From SZUA-309 sp965232595 (lineage in GTDB: Bacteria; Pseudomonadota; Gammaproteobacteria; Pseudomonadales; Azotimanducaceae): DNA of 64,000 bases. Shown here one piece after another: positions 8,080 to 16,362 of the stretch. The stretch covers positions 372,001 to 436,000 of the forward strand of contig OZ246983.1 of NCBI GenBank assembly GCA_965232595.1, in the 5' to 3' direction. Every line of letters begins with the position of its first letter. Position 1 is the stretch's first letter. The notes under the pieces are model-generated. The model searched no databases, was not told the origin of the DNA, and saw only the letters and a list, made by a program, of their open reading frames with translations. The position numbers and the translations under genes were made by a program.

Positions 8080-8916
8080 ATGAGACTGGAAGGAAAGGTT
8101 GCCGTCATCACCGGCGCGGCCAGCGGCTTCGGACGGGCAGCGGCGAGACGCTTCGTCGCTGAAGGGGCGAAGGTCATCCTCGGTGACATTCAGGAAGCCG
8201 AGGGCAATGCGGTTGCCGACGAGCTCGGCGAAGGTGCTGCGTTTCTGACCTGCAACGTCACCCGGGAAGACGACGTGGCGGCGCTGGTAGACGCGGCGGT
8301 CAGCCGCTTCGGCTCGCTCGACGTGATGTACAACAACGCCGGCGTGGTCGGCGCGGTCGGCCCGATCGCGGAAACCCCGCTCGAGGAGTGGCAGCGGACG
8401 CTGGACATTCACCTGAACGGCAGCTTCCTCGGCTGCAAGCACGCCGCCCGGGTGATGATGGGGCAGCAGTCCGGCAGCATCATCAACATGGCCAGCACCG
8501 CCGGCCTGCTCGGCGGCCAGGGCCCGCACGCCTACGCCACCTGCAAGCACGGCATGATCGGCCTGACCAAAAACGTTGCGGTGGAGCTCGGCAAGTACGG
8601 CATTCGCGCCAACTGCATCGCGCCCGGCAGCATGGCCACCACCATGGTGGCGCAGCTGATCGCCGGTGATCCGAACGACATCGAAGGGGCCAAGGCCCGG
8701 CTGGCAAAAACCTCGCCGCTGAACGGCCGGCCCGGCCTGGCCGAAGACGTGGCCAACGCCGCTCTGTGGCTGGCCAGCGACGAGTCCGGCTACACCTCGG
8801 GCATGACGCTGACCACCGATGCGGGCGTCACCGTGGGCGCCGGCAACTCCAGCGGCGCCTTCGACGAGTACGCCCCTTTCATTGCCGAAGCAGGCAGGCG
8901 CGGTCTTCAGGACTGA
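8080..8916 (+). CDS. short-chain dehydrogenase/reductase (SDR)
   Basis: This 278-residue classical SDR has the NAD(P) motif Gly-Ala-Ala-Ser-Gly-Phe-Gly (about 12-18), Asn-Asn-Ala-Gly, a Ser before the active site and Tyr-Ala-Thr-Cys-Lys (YxxxK). An acidic residue after the second strand (Leu-Gly-Asp) suggests NAD preference. Family members oxidise or reduce hydroxyl and keto groups on sterols, sugars or acyl chains. GAGAGCATC precedes the ATG. It lies upstream of a catabolic operon but is separated from it by a 179-bp regulatory gap with its own operator, so it is probably a separate unit. Confidence 0.93.
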   Translation: MRLEGKVAVITGAASGFGRAAARRFVAEGAKVILGDIQEAEGNAVADELGEGAAFLTCNVTREDDVAALVDAAVSRFGSLDVMYNNAGVVGAVGPIAETPLEEWQRTLDIHLNGSFLGCKHAARVMMGQQSGSIINMASTAGLLGGQGPHAYATCKHGMIGLTKNVAVELGKYGIRANCIAPGSMATTMVAQLIAGDPNDIEGAKARLAKTSPLNGRPGLAEDVANAALWLASDESGYTSGMTLTTDAGVTVGAGNSSGAFDEYAPFIAEAGRRGLQD

Positions 8917-8942
8917 GCGTATAGCCCCGCTGCCGGCGCTGG

Positions 8943-8970
8943 TTGCATCAACAGGCGCTTCCGGTATCCT
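8943..8970 (+). promoter_or_regulatory. candidate sigma70 promoter of the hotdog/carotenoid-oxygenase operon
   Basis: TTGCAT at 8943-8948 and TATCCT at 8965-8970 are separated by 16 bp and resemble -35 and -10 boxes. Transcription would begin near 8977, inside the palindrome at 8975-8994. The match is moderate (3/6 and 4/6), so this is a candidate only. Confidence 0.4.
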
Positions 8971-8974
8971 CTAA

Positions 8975-8994
8975 AACAGTCACGCCTGACGGTT
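8975..8994. promoter_or_regulatory. 20-bp palindromic operator, copy 1
   Basis: AACAGTCA-CGCC-TGACGGTT is an inverted repeat of two 8-bp half-sites (one mismatch) that recurs at 14901 and 61073. It lies about 100 bp before the first gene of the operon starting at 9096. A second inverted repeat, GTCACGCC (8979-8986) with GGCGTGAC (8999-9006), overlaps it and could be another binding site or an RNA hairpin. The site is suited to a dimeric repressor that blocks the start region. Confidence 0.7.
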
Positions 8995-9095
8995 ATTTGG
9001 CGTGACGGGGGAATCAGGCCCTGCTGCCCGCAGAATATGGCGGCCGGGCGGGCCGACAGGCCAGACAGACAGCCGGCATAGAGGGGGACCAGCCA

Positions 9096-9560
9096 GTGGC
9101 GTCATCGTCACCGTCAAGCGCAGCACCCACGAGAGAAGCGATTCAGGCCCTGGTCGGGCATGAGTTTCCCGGTGGCGAGTACACGATCGCCCACTGGGAG
9201 AACTTTCTGCTGACGGAGTGCACGGGCGGAGAGCAGCTGCCAGATGGTCTGGCCCATCCCGTTGCCCTGTTTCACATGCCCATTCTCGGCGCCGGCACCA
9301 GCATCGCCGAGATGTTTGCGCTCGGTCAGGCGGAGTCCGACTTTTCCATCGGCATCGAGAGCTACGACTGGGAGATATACGGCCCGCTCCGGGAAGAAGT
9401 CCTCTATCGGGTCACCGGCCGGATCACCGAGGCAGATCGGCAGGAAACCGCGGAGCGAACCTTCGACCGGATTCAGTTCCAGTTCGACCTGCACGACCCG
9501 GACGCGACGCACGTCGCCAGAACCACGATCACCTGGCACTACCGGAGAAACTTCGGATGA
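9096..9560 (+). CDS. MaoC-like hotdog dehydratase subunit (N-terminal half type)
   Basis: This 154-residue protein starts with GTG at 9096 behind GAGGGGGAC. It resembles the substrate-binding, non-catalytic half of two-subunit MaoC/FAS1-type hydratases: an N-terminal Gly-His-Glu-Phe-Pro-Gly-Gly-Glu-Tyr loop, a central hydrophobic helix (Pro-Val-Ala-Leu-Phe-His-Met-Pro) and long strands. It lacks the Asp-Pro-Asn-Pro-Val-His catalytic signature, which is present in the partner 13 bp downstream. The two probably form a heterodimer that hydrates an enoyl-CoA. This is the first gene of a six-gene operon under the operator at 8975. Confidence 0.65.
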   Translation: MASSSPSSAAPTREAIQALVGHEFPGGEYTIAHWENFLLTECTGGEQLPDGLAHPVALFHMPILGAGTSIAEMFALGQAESDFSIGIESYDWEIYGPLREEVLYRVTGRITEADRQETAERTFDRIQFQFDLHDPDATHVARTTITWHYRRNFG

Positions 9561-9573
9561 GGAGGTTTGCCCG

Positions 9574-9981
9574 ATGAACGTCTCGGTGGGTGATGCGATT
9601 CCCGAGTGGGAGATGGCGCACGTCAGCGCGGCGCGCATGCGCACCATGGCGGCCGTGCTCAGAGATCCGAATCCGGTGCACTGGGATCCGAAGCTGGTCG
9701 CCAAGCTCGGCTTCGGCGAGCGCACCATCAACCAGGGCCCGCTGGGTCTCAGCTACATGATCAACATGCTCCATGAGTGGACGGGGCCGACCAGCATCCG
9801 CCGCATCGTCATGCGTTTCCCGCAGGTCATCCTCGATGGCGACGCCGTAATTGCCCGCGGCGAGGTCACCGCGCTCCGCGAGGAAGGGAGCGAACGTCTG
9901 GCCGACTGCCGGATCTGGCTGCACCGCGAGGGCAGCGAGCCACCCCTGGAGGGCACCGCGACCGTGGCGCTGCCCGGTTAA
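9574..9981 (+). CDS. MaoC-family (R)-specific enoyl-CoA hydratase-like subunit
   Basis: ATG at 9574 is preceded by GAGGAGG, and the 135-residue product is a single hotdog domain. It has the hydratase-2 signature Arg-Asp-Pro-Asn-Pro-Val-His-Trp-Asp (about 30-38) with Asp and His as catalytic pair, followed by Leu-Gly-Phe-Gly-Glu. It is likely the catalytic partner of the 9096 product, as in HadA/HadB-type pairs. The reaction would be reversible addition of water to a 2-enoyl-CoA during side-chain or ring degradation. Confidence 0.82.
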   Translation: MNVSVGDAIPEWEMAHVSAARMRTMAAVLRDPNPVHWDPKLVAKLGFGERTINQGPLGLSYMINMLHEWTGPTSIRRIVMRFPQVILDGDAVIARGEVTALREEGSERLADCRIWLHREGSEPPLEGTATVALPG

Positions 9982-10012
9982 CAGAACACGCAGTTAGAAA
10001 CAGGAACCATCG

Positions 10013-11248
10013 ATGTCTGAAGCAACCCAACTTCCAGTTCTTGAAGGCACGCCGCTGCAGCGGGTGGAAAAGCTACGGGACGTGATCGTCAAAGGCGGCG
10101 ATGAGGCCCAGAACCTCCGGCGCCTGCCCGACGATACGGTGGACGTGCTGATCGACGAAGGCATGTTCCGCTTCACCCTGCCGCCGGAGCTCGGCGGCGA
10201 GAACGCTTCCAGCCTGGAGACGATCGAGGTGCTCGAGGCGATGTCGGCCATCGACGCATCGGTCGGCTGGAACGTGATGCTCGGCTCCGAGATCAACGCC
10301 ATGGCCGCCGGCGGCATGCCCAAGGAGCTGGCCAGGGAGGTCTACATCGACAACCCGCGGGTGGTGATGTGCGGCGGTGGCGGCCCGGGCTCGCAGCCTT
10401 CTTACGCCGTGGAGCAGGCGGACGGCAGCTACAAGGTGTGGGGCGAAACCACCTTCATCAGCGGCTGCCACAACTCCACCTGGTGCTTCATGGGCGCGCC
10501 CATCGTCGACGACGGCGAGCCGCGCAAGGACGCGGACGGCAACTTCATGTTCAAGATGTGGTTCCTGCACCGATCGCAGTGGGAAATCCTCGACACCTGG
10601 GACTGCGCCGGCTTGCGCGGCTCGGGCAGCCACAACGTCAAGGCAGACGGCGCCGTGGTGGAGGAGAAATGGCTGCCGGTGGACCTGATGATCACGCCGG
10701 CGCTCTACGACAATCCGGTGTTCCGCATGCCGGTGCCGCTGCGGCTTTCCTACAACAAGGTGGCCATCGCCCTCGGCGTCGCCAAAGGGGCGCTGGAGGC
10801 TTTCGCTGACCTGGCCAACAACAAGGTGCCCATGCTCTCAGCCTCGAAGCTGATGGACCGCCCCATCGCCCAGTACCGGATGGGTGAGCTCAGCGGCGCC
10901 TACCGGGCGGCACGAGCCTATGTGTTCGAAGCCATGGGCGAAGTGGAGCGGGAGCTCGAGGCGGGGGCGGAGATGCCGTCCACCGAGGCCACCATCAACG
11001 CCCGCCTGGCCTGCATTCACGGTGCCCAGTCCTGCATGTCGGTGGTGGACGCGCTGCATGCTGCGGCAGGTACCAGCGCCAGCTACATGGCCAACCCGCT
11101 GGAGCGCAAGCTGCGCGACTCGCACGGTGCCGCCTCGCATCGCTGGGTCTCGGCGCCGCTGTACGAAACCCTCGGCGGCATCCTTTTCGGCAAGGAGCCG
11201 GACCCGGAGTTTGCCGGCCTGGGCGGCCCGCGGCTCGGCGGCAAGTAG
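10013..11248 (+). CDS. acyl-CoA dehydrogenase / HsaA-HpaH-like flavoprotein
   Basis: This 411-residue protein has the acyl-CoA dehydrogenase fold: a helical N-domain, a middle beta domain with Trp-Gly-Glu-Thr-Thr-Phe-Ile-Ser-Gly-Cys (about 142-151) and Ser-Gly-Ser-His-Asn-Val, and a helical C-domain. The Leu-Pro-Pro-Glu-Leu-Gly-Gly segment and the type-2 C-terminal domain are most like flavin-dependent monooxygenases such as HsaA or HpaB-type phenol hydroxylases, which use reduced flavin. Either dehydrogenation or hydroxylation is possible. In steroid degraders such enzymes act on a phenolic ring. Neighbours are hotdog hydratases and an SDR, all co-directional with short gaps. Confidence 0.82.
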   Translation: MSEATQLPVLEGTPLQRVEKLRDVIVKGGDEAQNLRRLPDDTVDVLIDEGMFRFTLPPELGGENASSLETIEVLEAMSAIDASVGWNVMLGSEINAMAAGGMPKELAREVYIDNPRVVMCGGGGPGSQPSYAVEQADGSYKVWGETTFISGCHNSTWCFMGAPIVDDGEPRKDADGNFMFKMWFLHRSQWEILDTWDCAGLRGSGSHNVKADGAVVEEKWLPVDLMITPALYDNPVFRMPVPLRLSYNKVAIALGVAKGALEAFADLANNKVPMLSASKLMDRPIAQYRMGELSGAYRAARAYVFEAMGEVERELEAGAEMPSTEATINARLACIHGAQSCMSVVDALHAAAGTSASYMANPLERKLRDSHGAASHRWVSAPLYETLGGILFGKEPDPEFAGLGGPRLGGK

Positions 11249-11257
11249 GCGGCCATC

Positions 11258-12031
11258 ATGGGCATGCATGAGCGCTTTCGCCTCGACGGCAAGGTCGCCG
11301 TAGTCACCGGCGGCGGCCGCGGTATCGGTCGCGGCATTGCCCTGGCGCTGGCAGAGTGCGGCGCGGACGTCGCCGTGCTGGCCCGCCGGCAGGAAGACGT
11401 GGACGCGGTGGCAGCCGAGATCGAAGCGCTCGGCCGGAATAGCCTCGCCCTGTCTGCCGACGTGATGGACTACGAGTCCATCCCCGGCAAGCTTGATCAG
11501 GTAGTGGAAACCCTCGGCGGCCTGGACATCATGGTCAACAACGCCGGCGGCAATCTGGACCGGCGCACCTGGTCGCTGCCGGACATCGAGCTCGAGAAGT
11601 TCGACGAGCAGCTCAGCCTCAACATGAAGACGAAGTTCTGGGGCGCCCAGCAGGCGGCCAAACGGATGCAGAACGGCGGTCGGATCATCAACATCATCTC
11701 CATCGCCGCGCACAAGCCGTCACCCGGCTTCGGCGTCTACTCCGCGGCCAACCTCGGCATGATCAGCATGACCAGAACCATGGCCGTGGAGCTGGCGCCG
11801 AAGCAGATCACCGTCAACTGCATCGCCCCTGGCGTGGTGGTGACCGACATGCTGAAGGAAACCATGCACGTCACCGACGAGCAGGCCCATGAAATCTTCG
11901 ATGGCGCCATCCCGCTCGGCAGAACGGGAACGCCCGAAGACTGCGCCGCAGCGGCCGTGTTCTTCGCCTCGCCGGCAGCCGAGTGGATCACCGGCCAGTT
12001 CATCGACGTTGCCGGTGGCCAACCCACCTGA
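11258..12031 (+). CDS. SDR-family protein lacking the catalytic lysine
   Basis: This 257-residue protein has the classical SDR fold: Gly-Gly-Gly-Arg-Gly-Ile-Gly (about 19-25) and Asn-Asn-Ala-Gly-Gly. At the active site it reads Tyr-Ser-Ala-Ala-Asn, so the nearly invariant Lys of YxxxK is Asn (codon AAC at 11749-11751). An Asn at this place should weaken proton relay, so either the chemistry is altered, another residue helps, or it is a non-oxidoreductive relative. It starts 9 bp after the flavoprotein and 37 bp before the carotenoid oxygenase homologue, within the operon. Confidence 0.88.
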   Translation: MGMHERFRLDGKVAVVTGGGRGIGRGIALALAECGADVAVLARRQEDVDAVAAEIEALGRNSLALSADVMDYESIPGKLDQVVETLGGLDIMVNNAGGNLDRRTWSLPDIELEKFDEQLSLNMKTKFWGAQQAAKRMQNGGRIINIISIAAHKPSPGFGVYSAANLGMISMTRTMAVELAPKQITVNCIAPGVVVTDMLKETMHVTDEQAHEIFDGAIPLGRTGTPEDCAAAAVFFASPAAEWITGQFIDVAGGQPT

Positions 12032-12068
12032 GCATTTACCCTAACCAGCTGACCTGAGGAGAGACAGC

Positions 12069-13466
12069 GTGGCTGAAGCGAGAGTTCTGGAATCGAGCAA
12101 CCCGTTCCTGCAGGGCAACAACGCGCCCGTCTACGAGGAGATCACGGCTGAAGACCTGGAGGTGATCGGCGAGATCCCGGCCGACATCGCCGGCAACTTC
12201 CTGCGCACCGGTCCGAACCCGTACTTCGTGCCGGACGACGAGCGTTACCACCTGTTCGACGGCGACGGCATGCTGCACGGGGTGCACATCGCCAACGGCA
12301 AGGCCACCTACCGGAACCGCTTCGTGCAGTCGGCCGGCCTGGTCGAGGAGCGGGAGAAAGGGCACTGGGTCTACCCGACGCTGAACATGATCGGCGACTA
12401 CCTGGCCCGCGGCGAGATGCCGGTGACGAAGAACACGGGCAACACGGCCATGGTGTTCCACAACGACCAGCTCTACACCATCATGGAGGGTGGCACGCCG
12501 TATCGGATCTCGCTGCCGGACCTCGGCACCGAAGGCGAGCACGACTTCGACGGCACGGTGACCCACAACTTCACCGCGCACCCGAAGGTGGATGCGGAAA
12601 CCGGCGAGATGGTCACCTTTGGCTACGGCATCACCCCGCCGTACCTCTCCTACTCCGTGATCGATCCGGACGGCAAGGCCCGGCACCAGACCGAGATCAC
12701 CATCCCGAAGCCGATCATGATGCACGACTGCGCGATCACCGAGAACTACACCATCTTCCCGGACCTGCCGCTGATCTTCGATCTGGAGCGGATGATGTCC
12801 GGCGGCGCCTTCGTCGAGTGGGACGCCAGCAACGGCAGCCGCATCGGCATCGTGCCGCGACGGGGCGACGACTCGTCCATCCGCTGGTTCGAGATCGAGG
12901 AGAGCTTCCTGTTTCATGTGGCGAACGCCTGGGAAGAAGGAGACGAGGTGATCTTCCAGGCCTGCCGCTCCAACCGCGGCGGCATCGAGACCACCGAGGG
13001 CGCAGATCCGCGCGAGCAGCTCGGCCAGCTGCACGAGTGGCGCTTCAACATGGGCACCGGCGAGGTGGCCTCCAGGGCCATCGACCGCGAGTATCACTGC
13101 GACTTCCCGCGCATCAACGACAACCTGGTGGGCTACAAGAACCGCTACACCTACGCGGCCCGCTTCCGGATCGCCGAGATGCCCGTTTTCGACGGCGAGA
13201 TGAAGTACGACAACGAGACCGGCGAGATCCAGATCCATCGGTTCGGAGACAGCTGCGAGTCCGGCGAGGCGGTGTTTGCGCCGCGGATCAACGCCAGCGC
13301 CGAGGACGACGGCTACGTGATCTGCTTTGTTTATGACGGCAGCACCGGCGAGAGCGAGTGCCACATCATCGACGCGCAGCGCTTCGAAGATGAGCCGGTT
13401 GCGCGAATCCGCATCCCGCAGCGGGTACCGCACGGATTTCACGCCGCCTGGGTTCCCGATCGGTAG
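12069..13466 (+). CDS. carotenoid cleavage oxygenase family (RPE65/lignostilbene dioxygenase-like)
   Basis: This 465-residue non-haem iron oxygenase carries family marks Arg-Thr-Gly-Pro-Asn-Pro (46-51), Phe-Asp-Gly-Asp-Gly-Met-Leu-His-Gly (63-71) and the four iron-binding histidines near His171, His219, His283 and His458 (Gly-Phe-His). Members cleave a conjugated C=C bond of carotenoids, apocarotenoids or stilbenoids with O2. Length fits bacterial members. AGGAGAGA precedes the GTG start. The setting with beta-oxidation-like genes and a carrier suggests a catabolic rather than pigment role, perhaps on apocarotenoids or lignin-type stilbenes. Confidence 0.93.
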   Translation: MAEARVLESSNPFLQGNNAPVYEEITAEDLEVIGEIPADIAGNFLRTGPNPYFVPDDERYHLFDGDGMLHGVHIANGKATYRNRFVQSAGLVEEREKGHWVYPTLNMIGDYLARGEMPVTKNTGNTAMVFHNDQLYTIMEGGTPYRISLPDLGTEGEHDFDGTVTHNFTAHPKVDAETGEMVTFGYGITPPYLSYSVIDPDGKARHQTEITIPKPIMMHDCAITENYTIFPDLPLIFDLERMMSGGAFVEWDASNGSRIGIVPRRGDDSSIRWFEIEESFLFHVANAWEEGDEVIFQACRSNRGGIETTEGADPREQLGQLHEWRFNMGTGEVASRAIDREYHCDFPRINDNLVGYKNRYTYAARFRIAEMPVFDGEMKYDNETGEIQIHRFGDSCESGEAVFAPRINASAEDDGYVICFVYDGSTGESECHIIDAQRFEDEPVARIRIPQRVPHGFHAAWVPDR

Positions 13467-13477
13467 AAGGTAAACCC

Positions 13478-14866
13478 ATGAGCGCGGAGGAGGCACAGCC
13501 GAGTCAGGAGGGGCAGACGGGCAGCGCGAGCCACGCGCCGCTCAAAACCTCCACGCTCTTCTACTACAGCCTGACCGATCTGCCGGTGGCCATGTCCATC
13601 TTCCCGGTGATCGTCTTCATTCCCCGGTTCTACGCCAGCGACGTGGGCGTGTCGCTCGCCGTGGTCGGCACCATCATGATCGCCGTCCGTGTCTTCGACG
13701 TGATCACGGACCCGTTGATGGGTTACCTGAGCGATCACACCCGGAGCCGCTACGGGCGGCGCCGGCCGTGGATCGTCGCCGCCACGCCGATCATGATGCT
13801 GTCGATCTACCAGCTGTTCATGCCGCCGGAAGGTGCGGGCGCGGCGCACATGCTGATCTGGAGCATGGCGCTGTCCATCGCCACCACCATGATGCTGATC
13901 CCTTACTACGCCTGGGGCGCGGAGCTGTCCACGGACTACCGCGAACGGTCGAGAATCACCGGCGCCCGGGCCATGGCCGGCGTGCTCGGCAGCCTCACCG
14001 CGCAGCTGGTGCCGGCAGCGGCGCTCATCCTCTTCGGCCTTGGCGGCAGCGCCGCGGTGCTGGAAATCGTCGGCATCACCATGCTCATCGTCATGCCGCT
14101 CTGCGTGATCGCGACCGTTACCCGGACGCCGGAAGCCTACGTGGCCGTGCGTTCGACGGTGCCCGTGCTGGCCGGCCTAAAGCTGATGTGGGGCAACGGC
14201 CCGTTCAAGCAGCTGGTGCTGGCTTTCATGATCGGCTCCATCGGGCTGAACGTCACCACGCCGCTCTACATCTTCTTTGTCGCCGACGTGCTCGGCGCCG
14301 AGGACCAGGCGATCTTCATGCTGACCTTCTTCTACCTGACCAGCTTCGCTGCGGTGCCGGTCTGGGTGCGGCTGGCAAACCGCTTCGGCAAGCACAAGGC
14401 CTACATCGCCGCGTTTGCACTCATCTCCTGTGCGCATCCGTTCTACCTGCTGCTCGGGCCGGGCGACTTCTGGTGGATGCTGCCCATTACCGTGGCGACC
14501 GGATTTGCCGCCGGCGGCTTCTCGCAGACGCTGCCGAACTCGATGAAGGCAGACGTCATCGATCTGGACACCTCCGTCAGCGGCGAGAACCGGGCGGCCC
14601 TGTTCTTCTCCGCCTGGTCCTTCGCGCAGAAAGCCACCTCGTCCGTGGGCGCCGCCATCGCCATGTTCGGCCTGGCGCTGTTCGGCTTCGACGCTACGCC
14701 GGGTGCAGCCAACGGCGAGGACGAGCTGTTCGGCCTGCGCTTCCTGTTTTCCACCTTTCCCTCGCTGTTCTTCCTGCTCGGCGCGCTCATCGTCTGGAAC
14801 TACCCAATCACCGAGGCGCGGCACGCCGAGATCAGACGGGAAATCGAGGCCAAGGCGGCGTCGTGA
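13478..14866 (+). CDS. MFS transporter, GPH (glycoside-pentoside-hexuronide:cation) family
   Basis: This 462-residue protein has about 12 membrane helices. The signature Ser-Asp-His-Thr-Arg-Ser-Arg-Tyr-Gly-Arg-Arg-Arg-Pro-Trp (about 84-97) follows helix 2-3 as in GPH cation symporters. GPH relatives in degraders often carry non-sugar substrates. It begins 11 bp after the carotenoid oxygenase gene and ends the operon, so import of the operon's substrate is likely. The 103-bp gap behind it contains another operator copy. Confidence 0.9.
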   Translation: MSAEEAQPSQEGQTGSASHAPLKTSTLFYYSLTDLPVAMSIFPVIVFIPRFYASDVGVSLAVVGTIMIAVRVFDVITDPLMGYLSDHTRSRYGRRRPWIVAATPIMMLSIYQLFMPPEGAGAAHMLIWSMALSIATTMMLIPYYAWGAELSTDYRERSRITGARAMAGVLGSLTAQLVPAAALILFGLGGSAAVLEIVGITMLIVMPLCVIATVTRTPEAYVAVRSTVPVLAGLKLMWGNGPFKQLVLAFMIGSIGLNVTTPLYIFFVADVLGAEDQAIFMLTFFYLTSFAAVPVWVRLANRFGKHKAYIAAFALISCAHPFYLLLGPGDFWWMLPITVATGFAAGGFSQTLPNSMKADVIDLDTSVSGENRAALFFSAWSFAQKATSSVGAAIAMFGLALFGFDATPGAANGEDELFGLRFLFSTFPSLFFLLGALIVWNYPITEARHAEIRREIEAKAAS

Positions 14867-14900
14867 GACGACGGCTGCCAGGCTGCTGGCGCTGAGAAAA

Positions 14901-14920
14901 AACCGTCACACTTGACTGTT
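14901..14920. promoter_or_regulatory. 20-bp palindromic operator, copy 2
   Basis: AACCGTCA-CACT-TGACTGTT matches the sites at 8975 and 61073 in both half-sites, with the four central bases variable. Its right half contains the -35 hexamer of the downstream promoter, so a bound repressor would block RNA polymerase directly. It lies 50 bp before the start of the PNPOx gene at 14970. Confidence 0.72.
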
Positions 14921-14940
14921 TCTTCAGCGGACCGAATACT
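14912..14940 (+). promoter_or_regulatory. sigma70-like promoter of the 14970 gene
   Basis: TTGACT (14912-14917, 5/6 to TTGACA) and AATACT (14935-14940, 4/6) are separated by exactly 17 bp. Transcription would begin near 14947, and AGGGGAGAGG lies just before the ATG. The -35 box is inside the palindrome at 14901-14920. Confidence 0.6.
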
Positions 14941-14969
14941 CTCGTTCAACTCACAGGGGAGAGGACACT

Positions 14970-15563
14970 ATGGTTCAAACGCACGACCACGAGATCGTAT
15001 CGATCTATCCGTTCACCGACGACGAGGTGGACAGCTTCATGGAGCTGGCACACGAAGCCGTGCTCATGTGGGCAACCAAAGACGGCTGGCCGGTGGGTGT
15101 CACCCACGCGTACGTCTGGAAAGACGGCAAGATCTGGCTGACCTTCGCTGAGCACCGGCACCGCGCGGTGGCGATCCGTCGCGACAACCGCGTGTCCGTG
15201 AACGTCAGCAGCGCCAGCTTCCGTCCGGACGCCCCGGCCGACGCGCCACGGGGCGCCATCACCTTCAAAGGCACCGCCGAGTTTTTCGACGATGACGAGA
15301 CCAAGGGCTGGTTCTACCCGGCTCTCGCCAAGAAAGTGAGCCCTGACAGCGAAGAGTTCGAAACCTACTTCAACAACCTGCTCGATTCACCGCTGCGGGT
15401 GATCGTCGCGATCACGCCGGTGAAGAAGATCATGTACAACTCCGGCACCGCCGGCCGGCACATGGCCGGCACCATCGAAGAAGATGAGCTCGGCGAGCGC
15501 CTGGAGGCCGACAAGGTGCGCATGAACAAGCTGCGCGCGGAACGGGGCCTCGAGGAGCGCTGA
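14970..15563 (+). CDS. PNPOx-like split-barrel flavoprotein, paralogue 2 of 4
   Basis: This 197-residue protein shares its whole layout with the product at 7376: an N-terminal Glu-Ile-Val-Ser-Ile-Tyr-Pro-Phe, then Trp-Ala-Thr-Lys-Asp-Gly-Trp-Pro-Val-Gly-Val-Thr-His, Gly-Trp-Phe-Tyr-Pro-Ala-Leu-Ala and Asp-Ser-Pro-Leu-Arg-Val-Ile-Val. The fold is the FMN- or F420-binding split barrel of the pyridoxamine phosphate oxidase superfamily. It is a single-gene unit with its own promoter and operator. Co-regulation with the carotenoid oxygenase operon is inferred from the shared palindrome. Confidence 0.83.
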   Translation: MVQTHDHEIVSIYPFTDDEVDSFMELAHEAVLMWATKDGWPVGVTHAYVWKDGKIWLTFAEHRHRAVAIRRDNRVSVNVSSASFRPDAPADAPRGAITFKGTAEFFDDDETKGWFYPALAKKVSPDSEEFETYFNNLLDSPLRVIVAITPVKKIMYNSGTAGRHMAGTIEEDELGERLEADKVRMNKLRAERGLEER

Positions 15564-15577
15564 GACCGCGCGTCGGC

Positions 15578-16243
15578 TCAGACGGGCAGCACGGCCTCTT
15601 CCCGGGCCAGGAAGAGGATGACGCTGCCCGGCTCGGCGAAGTTCTTCGCGTCCGTCGACTGATCTTCGACCATCTGTCGTGAGCTCATGGCGGCGCGCGC
15701 CGCGGCCACGTCTTTCCAGTAAAGCTCGGTCACGCCGTCAAACGGCGGGCGTCGCTCAGCGTACCGGGCTGGTACCGGGTGGCACTGGCTGTAGCAGCCA
15801 GAACCTTCCGTGAGCGCCGCGATGGGGCCATGTTTCAGCCACCAGTAATGCTGGAAGTCTTCGACGCTGAGCCTTTCCTGGCGGCGAAAGGGAAACACGC
15901 CTTTGATCAGCCCACCTTCATAGAATGACGGCAGCCGCATCACCGTCCGCATCATTCCCGACACCGTCGGACCCGGCCGGGTACCGTCGCTCAGCAGGCC
16001 TTCGAGACGCCCGGCCTCCCGTTCAGCCGCAAAGGCCTCCGCTTCCGTACCGAACCAGAGCTCGGCAACCCCGGTGAACGGTGAGCCGGCGCTCGGATCC
16101 ACCTGCTCGGTCAGCGTCCTGCTCTGGATGTATCCGGTGAGCGTCGGAAACCCGGCGGCGATGGTGGCCGCGGCGGCCTCCCCGGCGAGGCGAAACGGAT
16201 CACTGCCTTCCGGCCCCTCCAGAAAGAAACTGGTCTTGAACAC
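15578..16243 (-). CDS. EthD-domain protein (tandem dimeric alpha-beta barrel)
   Basis: This 221-residue protein looks like two EthD-type ferredoxin-like repeats. The second contains Glu-Asp-Phe-Gln-His-Tyr-Trp-Trp-Leu-Lys-His-Gly-Pro (about 127-139), the usual EthD signature. EthD proteins accompany oxygenase and degradation clusters, but their biochemical role is poorly defined. The gene converges on the PNPOx gene at 14970 with 14 bp between stops. Function beyond the family is unknown. Confidence 0.75.
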   Translation of the reverse strand: MFKTSFFLEGPEGSDPFRLAGEAAAATIAAGFPTLTGYIQSRTLTEQVDPSAGSPFTGVAELWFGTEAEAFAAEREAGRLEGLLSDGTRPGPTVSGMMRTVMRLPSFYEGGLIKGVFPFRRQERLSVEDFQHYWWLKHGPIAALTEGSGCYSQCHPVPARYAERRPPFDGVTELYWKDVAAARAAMSSRQMVEDQSTDAKNFAEPGSVILFLAREEAVLPV

Positions 16244-16362
16244 GTGCGCTCCCCTGCTGAGCCTCTGACGCTTCAGTTATACACGGAAAGCAGCCAATTG
16301 CTTAGCGGCCGGTCGGCTTGAGGTAGCATGAAGCCAGCTCGAACCCGCAACTGGAACCCAGC

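Noticed and set aside
8979..9006. Stem GTCACGCC/GGCGTGAC as an intrinsic terminator
   Set aside because: The 12-base loop and missing T-run argue against termination; it overlaps the operator and is noted there.
12036..13496. Minus-strand frame of 486 codons opposite the carotenoid oxygenase
   Set aside because: The plus strand encodes all four iron-binding histidines; the other product has shadow-like composition.
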